64,000 nucleotides of DNA, from assembly GCA_007258455.2 (NCBI GenBank), contig VDFB02047230.1, positions 161,828,635 through 161,892,634 on the forward strand, read 5' to 3'. Position 1 is the stretch's first letter; each line of letters opens with the position of its first letter. The notes below the pieces were generated by a model. That model searched no databases and was not told where the DNA came from. It worked only from the letters and a program-made list of their open reading frames with translations. Both the position numbers and the translations under genes were made by a program. This DNA is from Sequoia sempervirens. Its lineage: Eukaryota; Streptophyta; Pinopsida; Cupressales; Cupressaceae. This document shows positions 46,206 through 59,773 of this stretch, one piece after another.

Positions 46206-46920
46206 TGTTGAGATATGGTGATGTACACCATTGCATAAATTGATTTATTATATATTGTAATTAAATAATTATTTAGTTGTGATACACCTTGGTGGTGTTG
46301 TTAATCACACTAGGTAATTATTTTGGGTCCTCTTGATGTTGTATTGTAACACTGTATTATTATTTAATGTGTGAGATACATGTGATAATAATTTAATATT
46401 GGGGAAATATTAAATAATGTGATGTATTAGTACCCAATATTAAATAAGGGGTTAGTGGTTTTGTATTCACATGGTTTTGTGGTACATGGTTTTACCTTAC
46501 CACTAGTTGTATTTTGTACGAGCTTGTGTCTATAAAATAAAACACGTGTAGTGGTTTAGGTAGGGTTGAGTGGGTTGGATGTCATTATTGAGTCTTTTTT
46601 GTGGAGTTCATTTGTGAAGCATGGCATGGGAAGTGTGGATTCATGCTTGGACACATGGGAATGCATTGGAGGGCTTGATGCTTCAGAGGTATTCATTATA
46701 ACTCTTGTATTTGATTATTGTTGGATAATATGATGGAGTATGGATATTTTTGGAGGTTGGGTTTTTCCCTCTTGATGGTTTTCCAAGTGTATATCTTGTG
46801 TTATCTTGTGGCTTGTCTATTTGATCTATTCATTTGGAAATTTTTTATGCATGTTTATCTCTCATGGGTTATGTAGGAGATGATTTAATATTGTGGGTTT
46901 GAATGCAATATTTCCTTACA
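46206..46920 (+). repeat. Element B right LTR (715 bp)
   Basis: TGTTGAGATA...TTCCTTACA, matching 28399-28966 over its first ~580 bp. The copia-type motif GGTTGGGTTTTTCCCTCTTG is at 46752-46785. Confidence 0.92.
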
Positions 46921-46925
46921 GTTTC

Positions 46926-48300
46926 TCCACTTTTTTTTGCTACCATTGGTTATCTATTTCAACTGGTTGAGTTTCTATTACATGCATTTCACTAAATATA
47001 GCTTAAATTCATCCATTTCATGCATTGCTTAATTCCAAATTTTCATTTACAACATTCCATCTTTTAGGTTGTTGCATAGTGTAATCAACAAATTACTTTG
47101 TTTGAAATTTGAAAATTGCATTTACACATTTCATTCTAGGCCTTTACATTGCATTTTAAGTTTGCATAGATTATTGTTAAAAAAGGTAGTATTTTTCTTT
47201 TCCAAGTTTGCAAAGAAAAAGTTAGTCAATACACATGTTAGTTATTCTTTCAATGCATTTCCTAGTTATGAGAGTCTCTAGTGTAAGAGAGTGAAAATGT
47301 TGACACTTTCCTTAAACTTACACCCCCTCCCATCTCTCCTATTTTTGGGGATGATGTGATAGAAGATATTGGAAGCATAGACAATCCTGATGATCATAAT
47401 TATTCTTCTCCCAATACCTATCCTTTTAGAGACAAAGGTATCTTGGTGAAAGATGTAATCATTGACAATCATGAAAGTCTTGCTTGTCCTTCTCCTCCTC
47501 CCCCTTGGTAAGATATTATAGCGCAAAAGAATGATATCATTGACACATTTCTAAACATCACCTTAGCTAAATTCCATTCTCCCTTTTCTTGTGAGAATGA
47601 TGTAGTGGAAGAGGATGGGATTGTAAATGATGAGCATATGTTGGTGTTAGATGATAAAATCTTCAAGTTCTATAGCAACCCTCTTTACGATCCTTCCCCT
47701 ACCTATCCTATTTTGGAATACATTAGGGAACAAAGGAATGAAATCATAAATGATCATGAAAATCATTCTTATTCTTCACCTAGTATTTCTCCTAGTTGTG
47801 AAGAAGATACTTTGATCAATGAAAGTCATGAGAATATTAGTTGTCCCCCTTCACCTAGGAAAACCCTTATTGATCATTCCCCTATTTGCGATGAAGTCAT
47901 TTTGGAAGAACCAATCCTTGAATGTCAAGAAAATTTGGTTTGTAGTTCTCCTAAAAACTCTCCTCCTAGGGAGGATATCATGCTGCAAGAAAAAGACAAC
48001 AATAGTAATGTGGCTTCCTTAGGTGATGATACAAAGGTAATTTTAGATTGCCCTTTATTAGAAATACATCAAACCAAGACCACCGAGGTTATGAATGCAC
48101 AAGTTTCCATTATATCCCCCTTGATTAATGGACCTCCTACATACCTTGTAGGACATCCTAAGAAACCTCTAATTCTTTACCCACCTTCACACAAACCACA
48201 AACTAAAAAAAAATTGAACCTATCCTTTACCCACCTAAGAACACCGATTCTCATACGTATAACACTCGAAACAATCTGCATCCAAGATCCCTCCCATTAA
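46926..48300 (+). pseudogene. Element A Pro/Ser-rich acidic ORF
   Basis: Coding starts near 47281-47300. After a TAA at 47509 (position of CCSPPPPW in the frame), 47605-48300 gives 231 codons with loosely repeated modules: YSSPSISPSCEED, CPPSPRKTLIDH and CSSPKNSPPREDIML. It lies directly upstream of the protease, where gag-pro of plant gypsy elements sits, but I see no capsid signature. Confidence 0.6.
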
Positions 48301-49000
48301 ACAAACCTATTTTACTAGGTCCCCCTCATTTTCCCGCACAAAGTGGAAATGAGTATGATCTTTTTGAACAACTTAAGAACACTCCTGCAAAGATATCCCT
48401 ATGGGACCTCATTCAGAATTCACCTAATTATCACACTATGCTTCAAATAGCCTTGCAACAAGTTGCAGTCCCTTCTAATGCGCAACCAAATGAAATAGTA
48501 GCAATGATACAAGGAATAAATGTTGACATTGTTTTCCACCAAAGTGAACTCCCCCTTTGGAAGTGCAAAAAAAAAAATGATTCTTTCATGGTAATTTTTT
48601 GCTACAAGGGAAGAGGCATAAAATGAACCCTTGTTAATAATGGCTCTACCCTTAATGTGTGTAGTGTGACCCTTTTAGATAGGCTTGGCATGGATAAATA
48701 AAAAATTAAACCTAATTCGTTATCTATTAAGGGATTTGAAAATGTAGGAAAACAACCACTTGGTGTGATCACTTTGCCTATTATAGCGAGAAAGGACACA
48801 TTAGAAACATCGATCCATGTTATGCCTCACGATCTTTCATATAATCTCCCTTTAGGCAGACCGTGGATTCATGCAATGAATGGGGTGCCTTATACTCTTC
48901 ATCGTAAAATGAAATACATCTACAAAAAAAAAGTGTACACACTCGAAGTTGACCCTAACCCAAATAGTTGTTTGAGCATTGATAAAAACAAAAAAATCCT
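48301..49000 (+). pseudogene. Element A Tat-type aspartic protease, catalytic Asp lost
   Basis: After a frameshift near 48300: KISLWDLIQNSPNYHTMLQI, then stop, TLVNNGSTLNVCSVTLLDRL, GFENVGKQPLGVITLPI and NLPLGRPWIHAMNGVPYTLH, RKMKY. Plant Ty3/gypsy Tat-like proteases read vDNGSaLNV and LGRPWIHxxxAVPSTLHQ-KF. Here the catalytic D is N, a G-to-A change. Stops are at about 48624 and 48700. Confidence 0.85.
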
Positions 49001-50000
49001 TTGAAAACATTGACACCAACTACACAAGTAGAACCCATGCAACAAAAAGAAAAAGAAAAACACATTGAAGAAGTCACAAACCTATTAGAAGATGATTGGG
49101 GTTCCTTGGATTTTGAACCAACATTCATGGGAGAATACAAGATCATAAGAAAGGACTCTAAAAATGGAAATGAAAAAGCGGTAATGTCAACACAAAATTT
49201 GGAAGACCCTTCGAAAGAATCCACCTCAACCATTTTAGACAAACAAGAAAATTATACAACTTTGATGAAGCTGATTATCAACAACCACTGAATCCAAAAT
49301 AAATGAAAAAAATTTATGGAAGAGGTTATGGACTTATAAAAAAACTTGGTTATAGTAGAAAATGATGTGGTGCTAGAGAACAAGGTATTTGTGTCCCTAT
49401 AGAGCCTCACAAGCAAGAAAAGACTAGTGGTCTTGGTTATTGTCCTTTGAAATAAACAAACAAGCCTTCACGTAATATCAAAACTCTTACAAAAGATTCT
49501 TCTAAGTCAAATTTAATAGTAGTGCATCCTAAACTAATAGAAATCAATGCTCCTAATTATTATACTTTCCAAGAAATGAAACAAACAAATAAATATTTGC
49601 TTAATGTCAATGTCATCACACAAAACACTTACAATTTGAATTCATTAGATTTTACACCCTCCTATAAGGAAGAGTACAAAATGTCACAATCTAAAGAGTC
49701 TTGTTTACTTGTATGACATCTTGTACTAAGCAAGAGACATCTTTGTCACAAAAGAAAGGAACATCTTCTACTATTGATCAAGAAGGTATCTTGTCAAGAA
49801 TCCTACAAGATCGTTTGATATCTCTCCCTCCAAGAACATGAAATAAATTTTACTACAAGAATTCATTTTGTGCATATCATAGAGTTTATGGTCATTCTAC
49901 TAATGAACATAAGGCTTTGAATAACAAAATTCAACATCTTAGGGACTGTGGTGCTCTTCCTTGTGTTGAAGAACCTAATTCCTCTAATTGAAACTTACTT
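49001..50000 (+). pseudogene. Element A G-patch-like segment and trailing FCxYHRxxGH box
   Basis: DDWGSLDFEPTFMGEYKI, then YGRGYGLIKKLGYSRK, stop, and QGICVPIEPHKQEKTSGLGY resemble the MxKMGYxxGxGLGxxxQGI..PI G-patch found after the protease in some plant retroelements. Further on (about 49853-49960) FYYKNSFCAYHRVYGHSTNE then HKALNNKIQHLRDCGAL resembles the YCxFHRxxGHxTxxCxxLKxxIExL box that normally lies in gag, upstream of the protease. No RT follows. Confidence 0.65.
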
Positions 50001-51188
50001 TCATCCTATTATAGCTCACCCTTGTCCTACACTAAAAGGGGGAAACGGGTTAGTTAGCCTTGTCCTTGTATGTCACTTGTCACTGTCCCTTTTGGCTAGT
50101 TGACCACCTTTCATGTAAATATAAGAGCAAGCTTTGGATGTGGATGACATGCCTTAAGTTGCCTCGCATGTGACATACTTGTTCATGACGTAGCTTATTG
50201 GAAACATATGACTTGGCATAGGGATTTTTGAATAAGAATGCATTCCTTCTTCTCCTTTAAAGAAATTTCTCACAACAATGGTGTGTTAGCAACTGCTTTA
50301 AAGTGGGGGCATACATCGACACTCAAGTTTCATTGTGTGATTTTATTTCTTCTTGTGATGCATCCTTTTCTTGGTGGTGTCATTGGTCTTTATTTCCTCC
50401 AAGAGTGTGATATTTCTTTGACTTGTTCTCTTTTAGAGACATTAGGCACAATTTCCCCTAAGAAGAGACCTTGCATGAACTAAGAAAAATCCCTTTGAAC
50501 ATACCTTACACTATTTTTCATTTACAACAACTATTAGATGGCCACCTTGCATAACACACTTTGCATGCTTGTAAAGCCATCTTGTTTGTTCATGAGTTCC
50601 AAACATACGAAGCTTTGCTTGCCTCATGAAGCTCAAAGTTCATTTTTGTGTGGAACCTTATCAAATTTATTAGGAGGTATAACTTTTGGTATCGTTTGAG
50701 TGGGAATCCCAACCAAGGCATGACTTTCCCCATAGTAACTCGTGTGTGTGTGTGTGAGCGCATACCAACTAGATGTGTATGTGTCTCACCTCTTTGGATA
50801 CTCACCCAATGGATAGCCTAAAGCTCTGTTAGCTCAGAGTGAGCATGCATTTTTGGACAAATAGCCTAGATCTAATCCACATCATGTTGGAAAAATAGTC
50901 GTGACTTGATCCACCTCTTTTTATTTTTTCTTGTTCTTTTTGTTTTTCTTTCTTTTAGTTATTAAAATTGCATGTTTGCATATCTTGATGTTGCATATCA
51001 TACATCTTGTGTGTGTCCTTTTTTGCTTATGTTGGTTTGACTTAGGATCTTAGATCCTGGGGGCTTGACCACTTCCTTGATCTTTGTTATCGTACACCAT
51101 CTGCATTGATACACTCATACCTCTCTTGAATGTCTACTTTAGTATGATTTTGAAGCAAGTTCGTCCTCTCACTAAAGTGGGGCCTAGA
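50001..51188 (+). other. Element A 3' untranslated region and polypurine tract
   Basis: No ORF. Purine-rich ACTAAAAGGGGGAAACGGG (about 50031) and AAAGTGGGGGCATACATC (about 50301) are internal purine tracts. AAAGTGGGGCCTAGA at 51174-51188 abuts the LTR. Confidence 0.6.
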
Positions 51189-53223
<2,035 letters not shown>

Positions 53224-53228
53224 ACATC

Positions 53229-53560
53229 CATCTAATAAACTTTAAAGTACTTATATGTTACAAAAGGAAAAAAATCCTAATTTATTCCATCCTAGCCACT
53301 GGAGAAAATGTATCCTCAAAGTCTATTCCTTCAACTTATGCATAGCCCTTACACACAAGCCTTGCCTTGTTTCTTACCACTTCTTCATTCTCATTCAACC
53401 TGTTTCTGAATAACCACTTAGTTCCAATAATGTTTTTTATTTTTTAGGTCTAGGAACAAGTTCCCAAGTCTAATTCTTCTAAATCTACATAAGTTCTTTC
53501 ATTCCTTTCATCCAATGTTCATATTTACATGCCTCACTCACTATTTTAGGTTCAAATTTA
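53229..53560 (-). pseudogene. Copia-2 reverse transcriptase, N-terminal part
   Basis: The minus strand reads GTKWLFRNRLNE-like residues, ARLVCKGYA, stop, VEGIDFEDTFSPVARME and, at the break, MD(V). It joins to 26088 across element A to give [20 protein letters not shown]. The TAA stands where Q of KGYAQVEGIDF belongs. Confidence 0.88.
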
Positions 53561-53849
53561 GAAAGTAAACATAGATTTACCTCTACTTCAACAAATCTTC
53601 TTCTTGTCAACACACCTTTGCTTTTGTATCCAATGATATGTTGTTTAAAATGATTTATTTGTACATACTTAGGGGTCTTAGGAGTCTTTTCCAGAGCTTC
53701 TTCCTCTTCATTCTACACTTTTTTTTCCTTAGATTTTTCTTCTTCTTCTCCACAAGTAGGTTCATCTAATTCATATCCATCTATTACCACTAAATTCCTC
53801 AAATATTCATCAACCTTGACACTTTCACTTTCAAAAATCCTTCTTAACC

Positions 53850-54665
53850 TTTTTTGTAACACTTTTAAGCTTTTCTTTTAGTAGAATATCCAAGGAAGAT
53901 GCCTTCATTAGACCTTGCATCAAAATTTCCTAAGTTTTCATCATCTCTTCTGATATAGCATTTGTTTCCAAACACTCTAAATTACTTGATAGTAGGAATC
54001 CTTCCATACAACAACTCATAGGGAGTCTTTGTGCTGTTAGCTCTTGCCTGAACCATATTAAGTATGTAAACAATAGTATGAATTTCTTCTCTCCAGTAGA
54101 CTTCCGGTAGGTTAGCTTTTTTCATCATAGTCCTTGCAACTTCTTGAATAGTCCTAGTTTTTCATTCAACCACTCCATTTTGCTGAGGAGTCCTAGGGGT
54201 AGAAAAGTTCCTTTTTATGCCATGATTATCACAAAACATGTTAAAATCATTGGGGTTGAACTCTCCACCTCTATTAGAACTCAAACATTTGATCTTCAAT
54301 TCCATCTCATTTTCAACCATAACTTTGAATGCTTTAAATCTATTTAGAGCTTCAAATTTTTCTCTAAGAAAAGTAACCCATCTCATTCTAGAGTAATCAT
54401 CAATCAAAAGAATGAAATTCCTATCACCTTGAAGAATTATCACTCTTGTAGGACCACAAAGGTCTGTGTGTACTAAATCTAGAGTATACGATTGTTCCTT
54501 TCCCTTGAAACTACTTCTAGTTTATTTTCCAAATTGACAATCTCTGCAAACTACATTGATAGGCTTTGTAATCCTTGGAAGATCTCTCACTGTTTGAACT
54601 AAGTTGATCTTGAACAAGTTATCAAAATTTATGTGACACATTCTCCAGTGCCATAACTAGCTATC
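53850..54665 (-). pseudogene. Copia-2 integrase, broken; second catalytic Asp lost
   Basis: Minus-strand landmarks: CHINFDNLFKINLV, VCRDCQFGK (zinc motif), LVHTDLCGPT (first D), FILLIDDYSRMRWVTFL, CLSSNRGGEFNPNDF (position of the second D, normally LRSDRGGEF, is N) and TPRTPQQNGVVE (E), followed by a stop. The longest open piece is 54162-54443. Confidence 0.9.
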
Positions 54666-54959
54666 ATTAACCCGAGTCATAAAAGAGTGACCATCAACAC
54701 CCTTGAGTTGATAGATATTTTTATTTGTCCTCTTTCTAACAACAATAACAGTTTTGGATTCTTTTTTATCTCACATCCATCATCCTAAAACATAAGATTG
54801 TATCCTTTGCTACACATTTTTCCAACACTCAAGAGATTATGCCTTCAACTATTAACATAGTAAACATCTTCAATATTATGCTTGCTATCAAAACTAATCA
54901 AACCTATTCCAAAAATCTTAGCACCTGAATCATCTTCAAATTTAACAAGTCCATCATGT

Positions 54960-55040
54960 CTTCAAGTTTTACAAACTTACTCTTGTCTTTGGTCATATGA
55001 TTCAAGCAACCATTGTCAATAACCAAATAATTCTTATCCT
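54960..55040 (-). pseudogene. Copia-2 protease active-site region
   Basis: NYLVIDNGCLNHMTKDKSKF on the minus strand corresponds to WVIDSGCSNHMTGDRSKF of relatives; D-S-G has become D-N-G. Surrounding sequence is too decayed to delimit. Confidence 0.75.
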
Positions 55041-56083
55041 ATATAACATGAAAAGTAGATACCAAAGCACCTCTAGTTTTATCCCTTTTCTCTGAAACAC
55101 TTTCCTTCACACAAATTTTAGAGCTAGAAAAACTAGCTCCATCTTTTAAATCCAAGAAAAAAAATTCATTATCATCAACATCTTCATAATAAGATTCATC
55201 ATCATAAATGCCAACATCTTCTCTAACATAGGAACTTCTCTTGATCATTTTTCTTTTGTTTTCCTTGTTCTTATTGTTCACAGTTTTGTTTGGACATCTT
55301 GAAGCATAGTGATCTATATTTCCACAACTAAAACATTTGAAAGGTAATTTAACTTTGTACTTACCAATGCCCTTTTTCATTCTTCTTACAAAGTTAGCTT
55401 CCACATCATCAAGATCATCTCCATCTGAATCTTCAACTTTTTTCTGATTTTCCAGTCTTGAAAGTAGTCTCCACTTTTGCACCATTTCTCAAACCAATTT
55501 TCCTCATCTCAAATTAAGTTAGTGTGCCAAAAAAATGGTCTCTAATGTATGTATTAAAATTTGCAACTTCCTCAATAATAGAAACCTTTTCACTAAAAGA
55601 ATCAAGAATAGTTCTAAGAATTTTCTTTACCACTTTAGGTTCTTTGACTTGTGCACCAAGACCTATCATAGCACTTACCAGTTCATCAACCCTTTCCATG
55701 TAACTTGTAATTGTTTCATATTCATATATTCAAAAAGTCTCAAATTATGTCTTCAAATTCTACAACTTAGCTTATTTAACCTTATCATCTCCTTTATAAA
55801 TACTTTCTATCTTATCCCAAACTTCTTTACCAGTTTTTAGATCCATAACTTTCACTAATTTAGTATGTGCAAGACTACTCAAAAGAACAAACCTTTCCTT
55901 ACCATCTATTTCATAGGCCTTGATTTCATCACTTGTGCTCGATCCATTTGTAGGTATGTTATATATAGTCTTTATTTCCTTAGCATCATCAAATCCAAGA
56001 TAAATTAGATAACCTTCCATCTTCACTTTCTAGAATGCATAGTCTGTACCATCAAACATATGGATCTCCTTCTTGCTCACCAT
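55039..56083 (-). pseudogene. gag: Copia-2 gag with CCHC zinc knuckle, broken
   Basis: Start ATG at 56083 reads MVSKKEIHMFDGTDYAF, TAG (Trp position), KVKMEGYLIYLGFDD. UBN2-type body: VWDKIESIYKGDDKVK, YMERVDELVSAMIGLG, KILRTILDSFSEKVSIIEEV. Zinc knuckle CFSCGNIDHYASRCP, then acidic residues. Three open pieces (55772-56026, 55514-55699, 55039-55485) are separated by stops. It starts ~40 bp after the PBS. Confidence 0.9.
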
Positions 56084-56123
56084 CCCAAATCTACCTTAGG
56101 TGGTTAAGATTTTCTTCAAGGAA

Positions 56124-56140
56124 CCTTGCTCTGATACCAA
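56124..56140 (-). other. Copia-2 primer-binding site (initiator Met tRNA)
   Basis: The minus strand reads TTGGTATCAGAGCAAGG directly inside the 5' LTR edge (56142), the canonical plant copia PBS. Confidence 0.93.
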
Positions 56141-56141
56141 T

Positions 56142-56449
56142 AGTTGAATGAACAAGACAACTCGGATGGGGGGTGAATCAAGTGTATCGTATTAAAACAT
56201 TAAATCCCTCAACACTAATCAGATCCACATACATTTATTAAACCCTTAATCTGTTATAATGTTTAAACATGAAGAGTAGATAATAGAAACTAAAACAACC
56301 AATACCATACACAAGAGAAAATCATATTTAAATGGAAAACCCTAGAAGGGAAAAAACACTATGAGGATTAGCTCATAATATAAGTAAATGCAAAACTGAT
56401 ACAAAGAGGCTCACTACCAGAATAGGACACACTGTCCATAAAGGATCAC
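56142..56449 (-). repeat. Copia-2 5' LTR, part next to gag
   Basis: Aligns with 4429-4736. The first base of the TG end has mutated (AGTTGAATG for TGTTGAATG). Interrupted at 56449 by Copia-3. Confidence 0.9.
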
Positions 56450-58815
56450 TATTGGGAATAGGATGTCATTTAATTGCAATCCTAAACATTATTTCATGTA
56501 TCTCCTAATCCCTTGGAAAGTGTTCCCAAACGCTAGGATTAGAAAGAGATTAAATTCGAATGAAATGAACATGTAAATTGAAATTTGTAATTAATTCTAA
56601 ATGATAGGAACATGTGGGGATGTCCAAGAAGAGATCCTACAAAATAGCACATAGGGAACCCACATGGAAGGTGGAACTCACCTTGAGTTCAACTGTTGGA
56701 AGAAAGATAACACTTTTGTAAGGCGTGAAAAGATATTAGAAGTTAGGAATTGATATTTACATAAGTGGAGTTCAGTTCAATTCAGTTCAATTTAGTTCAG
56801 TTCAACTCAGTATCAATTTAGTTCAGTTCAATTCAATTCAGTTCAGTTTAGTTATGGTTTAGGTATCTTTAGTTGCATGTAATTAGTTTGAGTTTCATGT
56901 TAGTTGACTTCAGTTGACTTGAATTGCATGCTAATGACTTGACTTGCATGATAGAAAATAGGTGGATACATTCAGTTAAGTGGGGATGACCAATCATGCA
57001 TCATGTTTGCATGAATTGATGGAGAGATATGTTTTAGTTAACATAGATTGACTTGGACCCACCTTGGGCACCCAAGTTGGCATCTTGGAGTTAACACTTT
57101 TGCATGATAAGATATTTTATAAGGCCAAGTTAAGTGGGCCCATTCTTGGATTCCAACTTTGAGGATAAGCTTACAAGATATCTTTGTAATCAACGTTGAC
57201 TTAGGACTTCAATTTTGGACGCCCAAATTGACAGAGGACTTGGTTTGACATTGTTTTTCACAGAAGAACTCTACTTGTAAAGAATAGGCATAGGTTTTGT
57301 GAGATAATCTTTGTGCTTTGTAATTGTAAACTTTTTGGAGTTTACAAGGCTCACTATTTTCTATTTATTGTAGAAAGTTGAAGAGAGTTTTATCATATTT
57401 TATTACAGGTTGTGAAGAAGAATTGCTGAAGTCAAAAGAACCATCTCAAGCAAGGATTGGTAAAGAATTATTGTAATATTATTCTAAGGTTAAATAATAC
57501 AAGAACTATTTATTTTGTATTGGATTTTGTGGTTGTGTTGCTAATATGTGGTTGTCATTGATGTCAACACTATTGGCATTAATGTCTTAGACCGTGTGAA
57601 GATTTGATTGAGTTATGAGTAGTTGTGTTTGGACAGTCATTCTGTTGCTTCAGTTGGTGTTCCTAAACGAAGATGGTGTGATTTTAGTAAGTTCAGTTGT
57701 TGTGGATGCTTCTCTGGTGATTCATGATGTTTGTGGATGTTTCTAGATCATACTCTATTTGTGTTGCACGCTCACATTGATTGTTGTTCTCGCAATTGAA
57801 GCTTTTCTCTTGCGTGTTCATGTTTTTCATGTTCTTGGTCAACAGGGTGTTGTAGCGTGTTGTGGATCTTCAAGGAATAATTTTTGAAGGTGGTTCATGT
57901 TTGAGAATTTTATTTTGGGTCTCCACTATGTTGTGGTTGACCTTGGTTTATTCGTATTAAAATTTATTTAATGTTTTGGGCCAACAATTTGTATTCATTT
58001 TATTATTTCATTGAGGCTAACATGTAGCGATGTAATTCCTTGTTGCAGATATATATAAGTGATTGTTTATTCCATTTGAAGGCATGAGTGTGTGTGATAT
58101 GTGCTAATAATGTCCTAATCATTCGAAGGCAGAAGTAGAGTGTGAAGAGGAGTGAGCAGAGTGTGAAGAAGTGTTCATGTGCTTAACCAGAACTGTAATT
58201 AGGCATTAGTAGATGCTATTTTCTCAGTTCAAATCCTATGGATGTAATCCAAATATTTTGTAAGATAGTGTGTTTTATTTTGGGTAGTAAGCCTTTTTGT
58301 AATTGAGAAGTGAGCTCTAGGTAGTGCGCTGGAATGTATGTGCATTCCCCATTCACATTTTTTTATACTTTTAAAAGGGTATAATCTTGTGGATTGACCT
58401 CCACCATGGTTTTTCCCCTAATAGGGTTTCCACGTAAAAATATTTGTGTTATGTGTGTTTTTGATTTATGCTTTCATGGTTATTGATCAAATATGAGAAT
58501 AAGGTTAATAAGTTTAATAAGTTTGAAATTCTGTGACAACTGATTCACTCCCCCTCTCAATTGTCTGCCCTTGTGTTGCCAACATTCTGGTGGTGGAGTT
58601 TTTTCCCGAAAGGGTTTCTCCATAGTATATGTTGTGTCACTTCTATCTTTTGGTCTTATTCTTCTACAATATTTTGTCTACTTCTACAATTGGTAAAATG
58701 AATCTAAATAGATAATCATCCACAAAGAAATTGTAACAAATAACACCTAATTAGATCTACAATCTCATAGTTTTACAAGTTTTAAAGCTACATAATTACT
58801 TTCATTTTCAACATT
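56450..58815 (+). repeat. Copia-3 5' LTR (2366 bp, interrupted)
   Basis: Matches 60710-61945 except for the solo LTR at about 57530-58584 and an expanded AGTTC-type pentanucleotide array (56765-56860). Copia-type GGAGTTTTTTCCCGAAAGGG motif at 58591-58630. Confidence 0.92.
57530..58584 (+). mobile_element. Solo LTR of a further copia-type family
   Basis: Present in the 5' LTR and absent from the 3' LTR of Copia-3. Starts about TGGTTGTGTTGC and ends TTGCCAACA; the imperfect TSD TTTTG/TTCTG flanks it. It contains CATGGTTTTTCCCCTAATAG followed by GGTTTCCACGTAAAAA, the copia-type LTR motif. The exact left edge is uncertain by a few bases. Confidence 0.75.
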
Positions 58816-58816
58816 T

Positions 58817-58830
58817 GGTATCAGAGCTAA
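58817..58830 (+). other. Copia-3 primer-binding site (initiator Met tRNA)
   Basis: TTGGTATCAGAGC begins two bases after the LTR end. Confidence 0.93.
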
Positions 58831-58949
58831 CGGTTGGGTAGAGTTTGGAATGCCTTTCTCTTAAAAGTTTGAAGGTTTTTTGGTTGTAGTGGGAGCTTTT
58901 ACTATTGTGTTATTGCTGATTTTGAAAACTAAGTTTGTTACAATGAGTA

Positions 58950-59773
58950 TTCTTGTTTATATATTGAAAGATTCAATGGATCTAATTATGAGATGTGGAA
59001 ACTAAAAATGGAGGATCTCCTTGAAGAGAGATATCAATGCTTAGCTAAATTGGTAAAGAGACAAAGTCACCTACAACGATGTTAGATGAGGATTGGGCTA
59101 AGCTTGATAAGAAGGCAAGAGGGACCATAATATTATGTCTTGTTGATGTTGTTCTCTTGAATGTTTAAGATGAAACTACCACATATAAGCTGTGGAAGAG
59201 AATATGTGATATCTATCAAATCAAAAGTCTTACTAATAATTTGTATTTGAAAAGACAGTTGTATTATTTAAAGATGAAAGATGGTGATTCTATTGCAAAT
59301 CATTTGAATGATTTTAATTTGATTCTAAGTTAGTTAGCATTTGTAGATGTAAAGCTAGAAGATGAAGATAAATGCATTTTGTTACTTTGTTCTTTACCAG
59401 AGTCTTGGGAAAATCTAATTGTTGCTATCAGTGGTAGTGGTGCAGATCCAAAGATGGAAAATATAATTCCTAATCTCCTATCAAAGGGGATGAGGAGGAA
59501 GTCTAAAATATAAATCCAAGATGCCTTGTTTGTAAAAGGTAGGCCTAAAAAATAGGAACCTAAGTGAGACAAGGAAGGTAAGGGTAATTTTGAAGGACAT
59601 AGTAAGGTAAAGTGTTGGAACTGTGGGAAACCAGGACATGTGAAGAAGGATTGTAAGAACAAGAAAAATATTTTTGATTCTTCTATAGAGGAATCCTTAG
59701 ATGACGGTAATAATGAATTGATCATTTCATGTAAAAAAGTAAGAGATGACTCTTTTCTTAATGTTTCAGAGTG
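58950..59773 (+). pseudogene. gag: Copia-3 gag with CCHC zinc knuckle, broken
   Basis: IERFNGSNYEMWKLKMEDLL at the start, MLDEDWAKLDKKARGTIILC, stop, TTYKLWKRICDIYQ, LLCSLPESWENLIVAISGSG and the knuckle CWNCGKPGHVKKDC (about 59613-59654). Several stops and frame breaks. It closely resembles Copia-1 Gag (FNGSNFELWKLKMEDLL, CWNCGQPGHVQKDC), so the two families are related. Coding ends at TGA 59773, where the foreign block begins. Confidence 0.9.

Larger units (their letters stand above)
28399..46920 (+). mobile_element. LTR element B: 18.5-kb non-coding LTR element carrying SPT16 fragments
   Basis: Right LTR 46206-46920 and truncated left LTR 28399-~28966 both start TGTTGAGATA; the right one ends TTCCTTACA. 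The TSD GTTTC is perfect at 28394-28398 and 46921-46925. A polypurine tract AAGTGGGATAA precedes the right LTR. No gag, RT, integrase or RNase H was found in the interior. It contains a T/G-rich unit, a 12-bp minisatellite, two SPT16 copies, an unknown ORF and a LINE. The LTR has the copia-type GGTTTTTCCC motif, so a copia-derived, helper-dependent LARD-like element is the best reading. Confidence 0.85.

Noticed and set aside
47278..47526. Minus-strand Arg-rich frame
   Set aside because: Shadow of the plus-strand element A acidic ORF.
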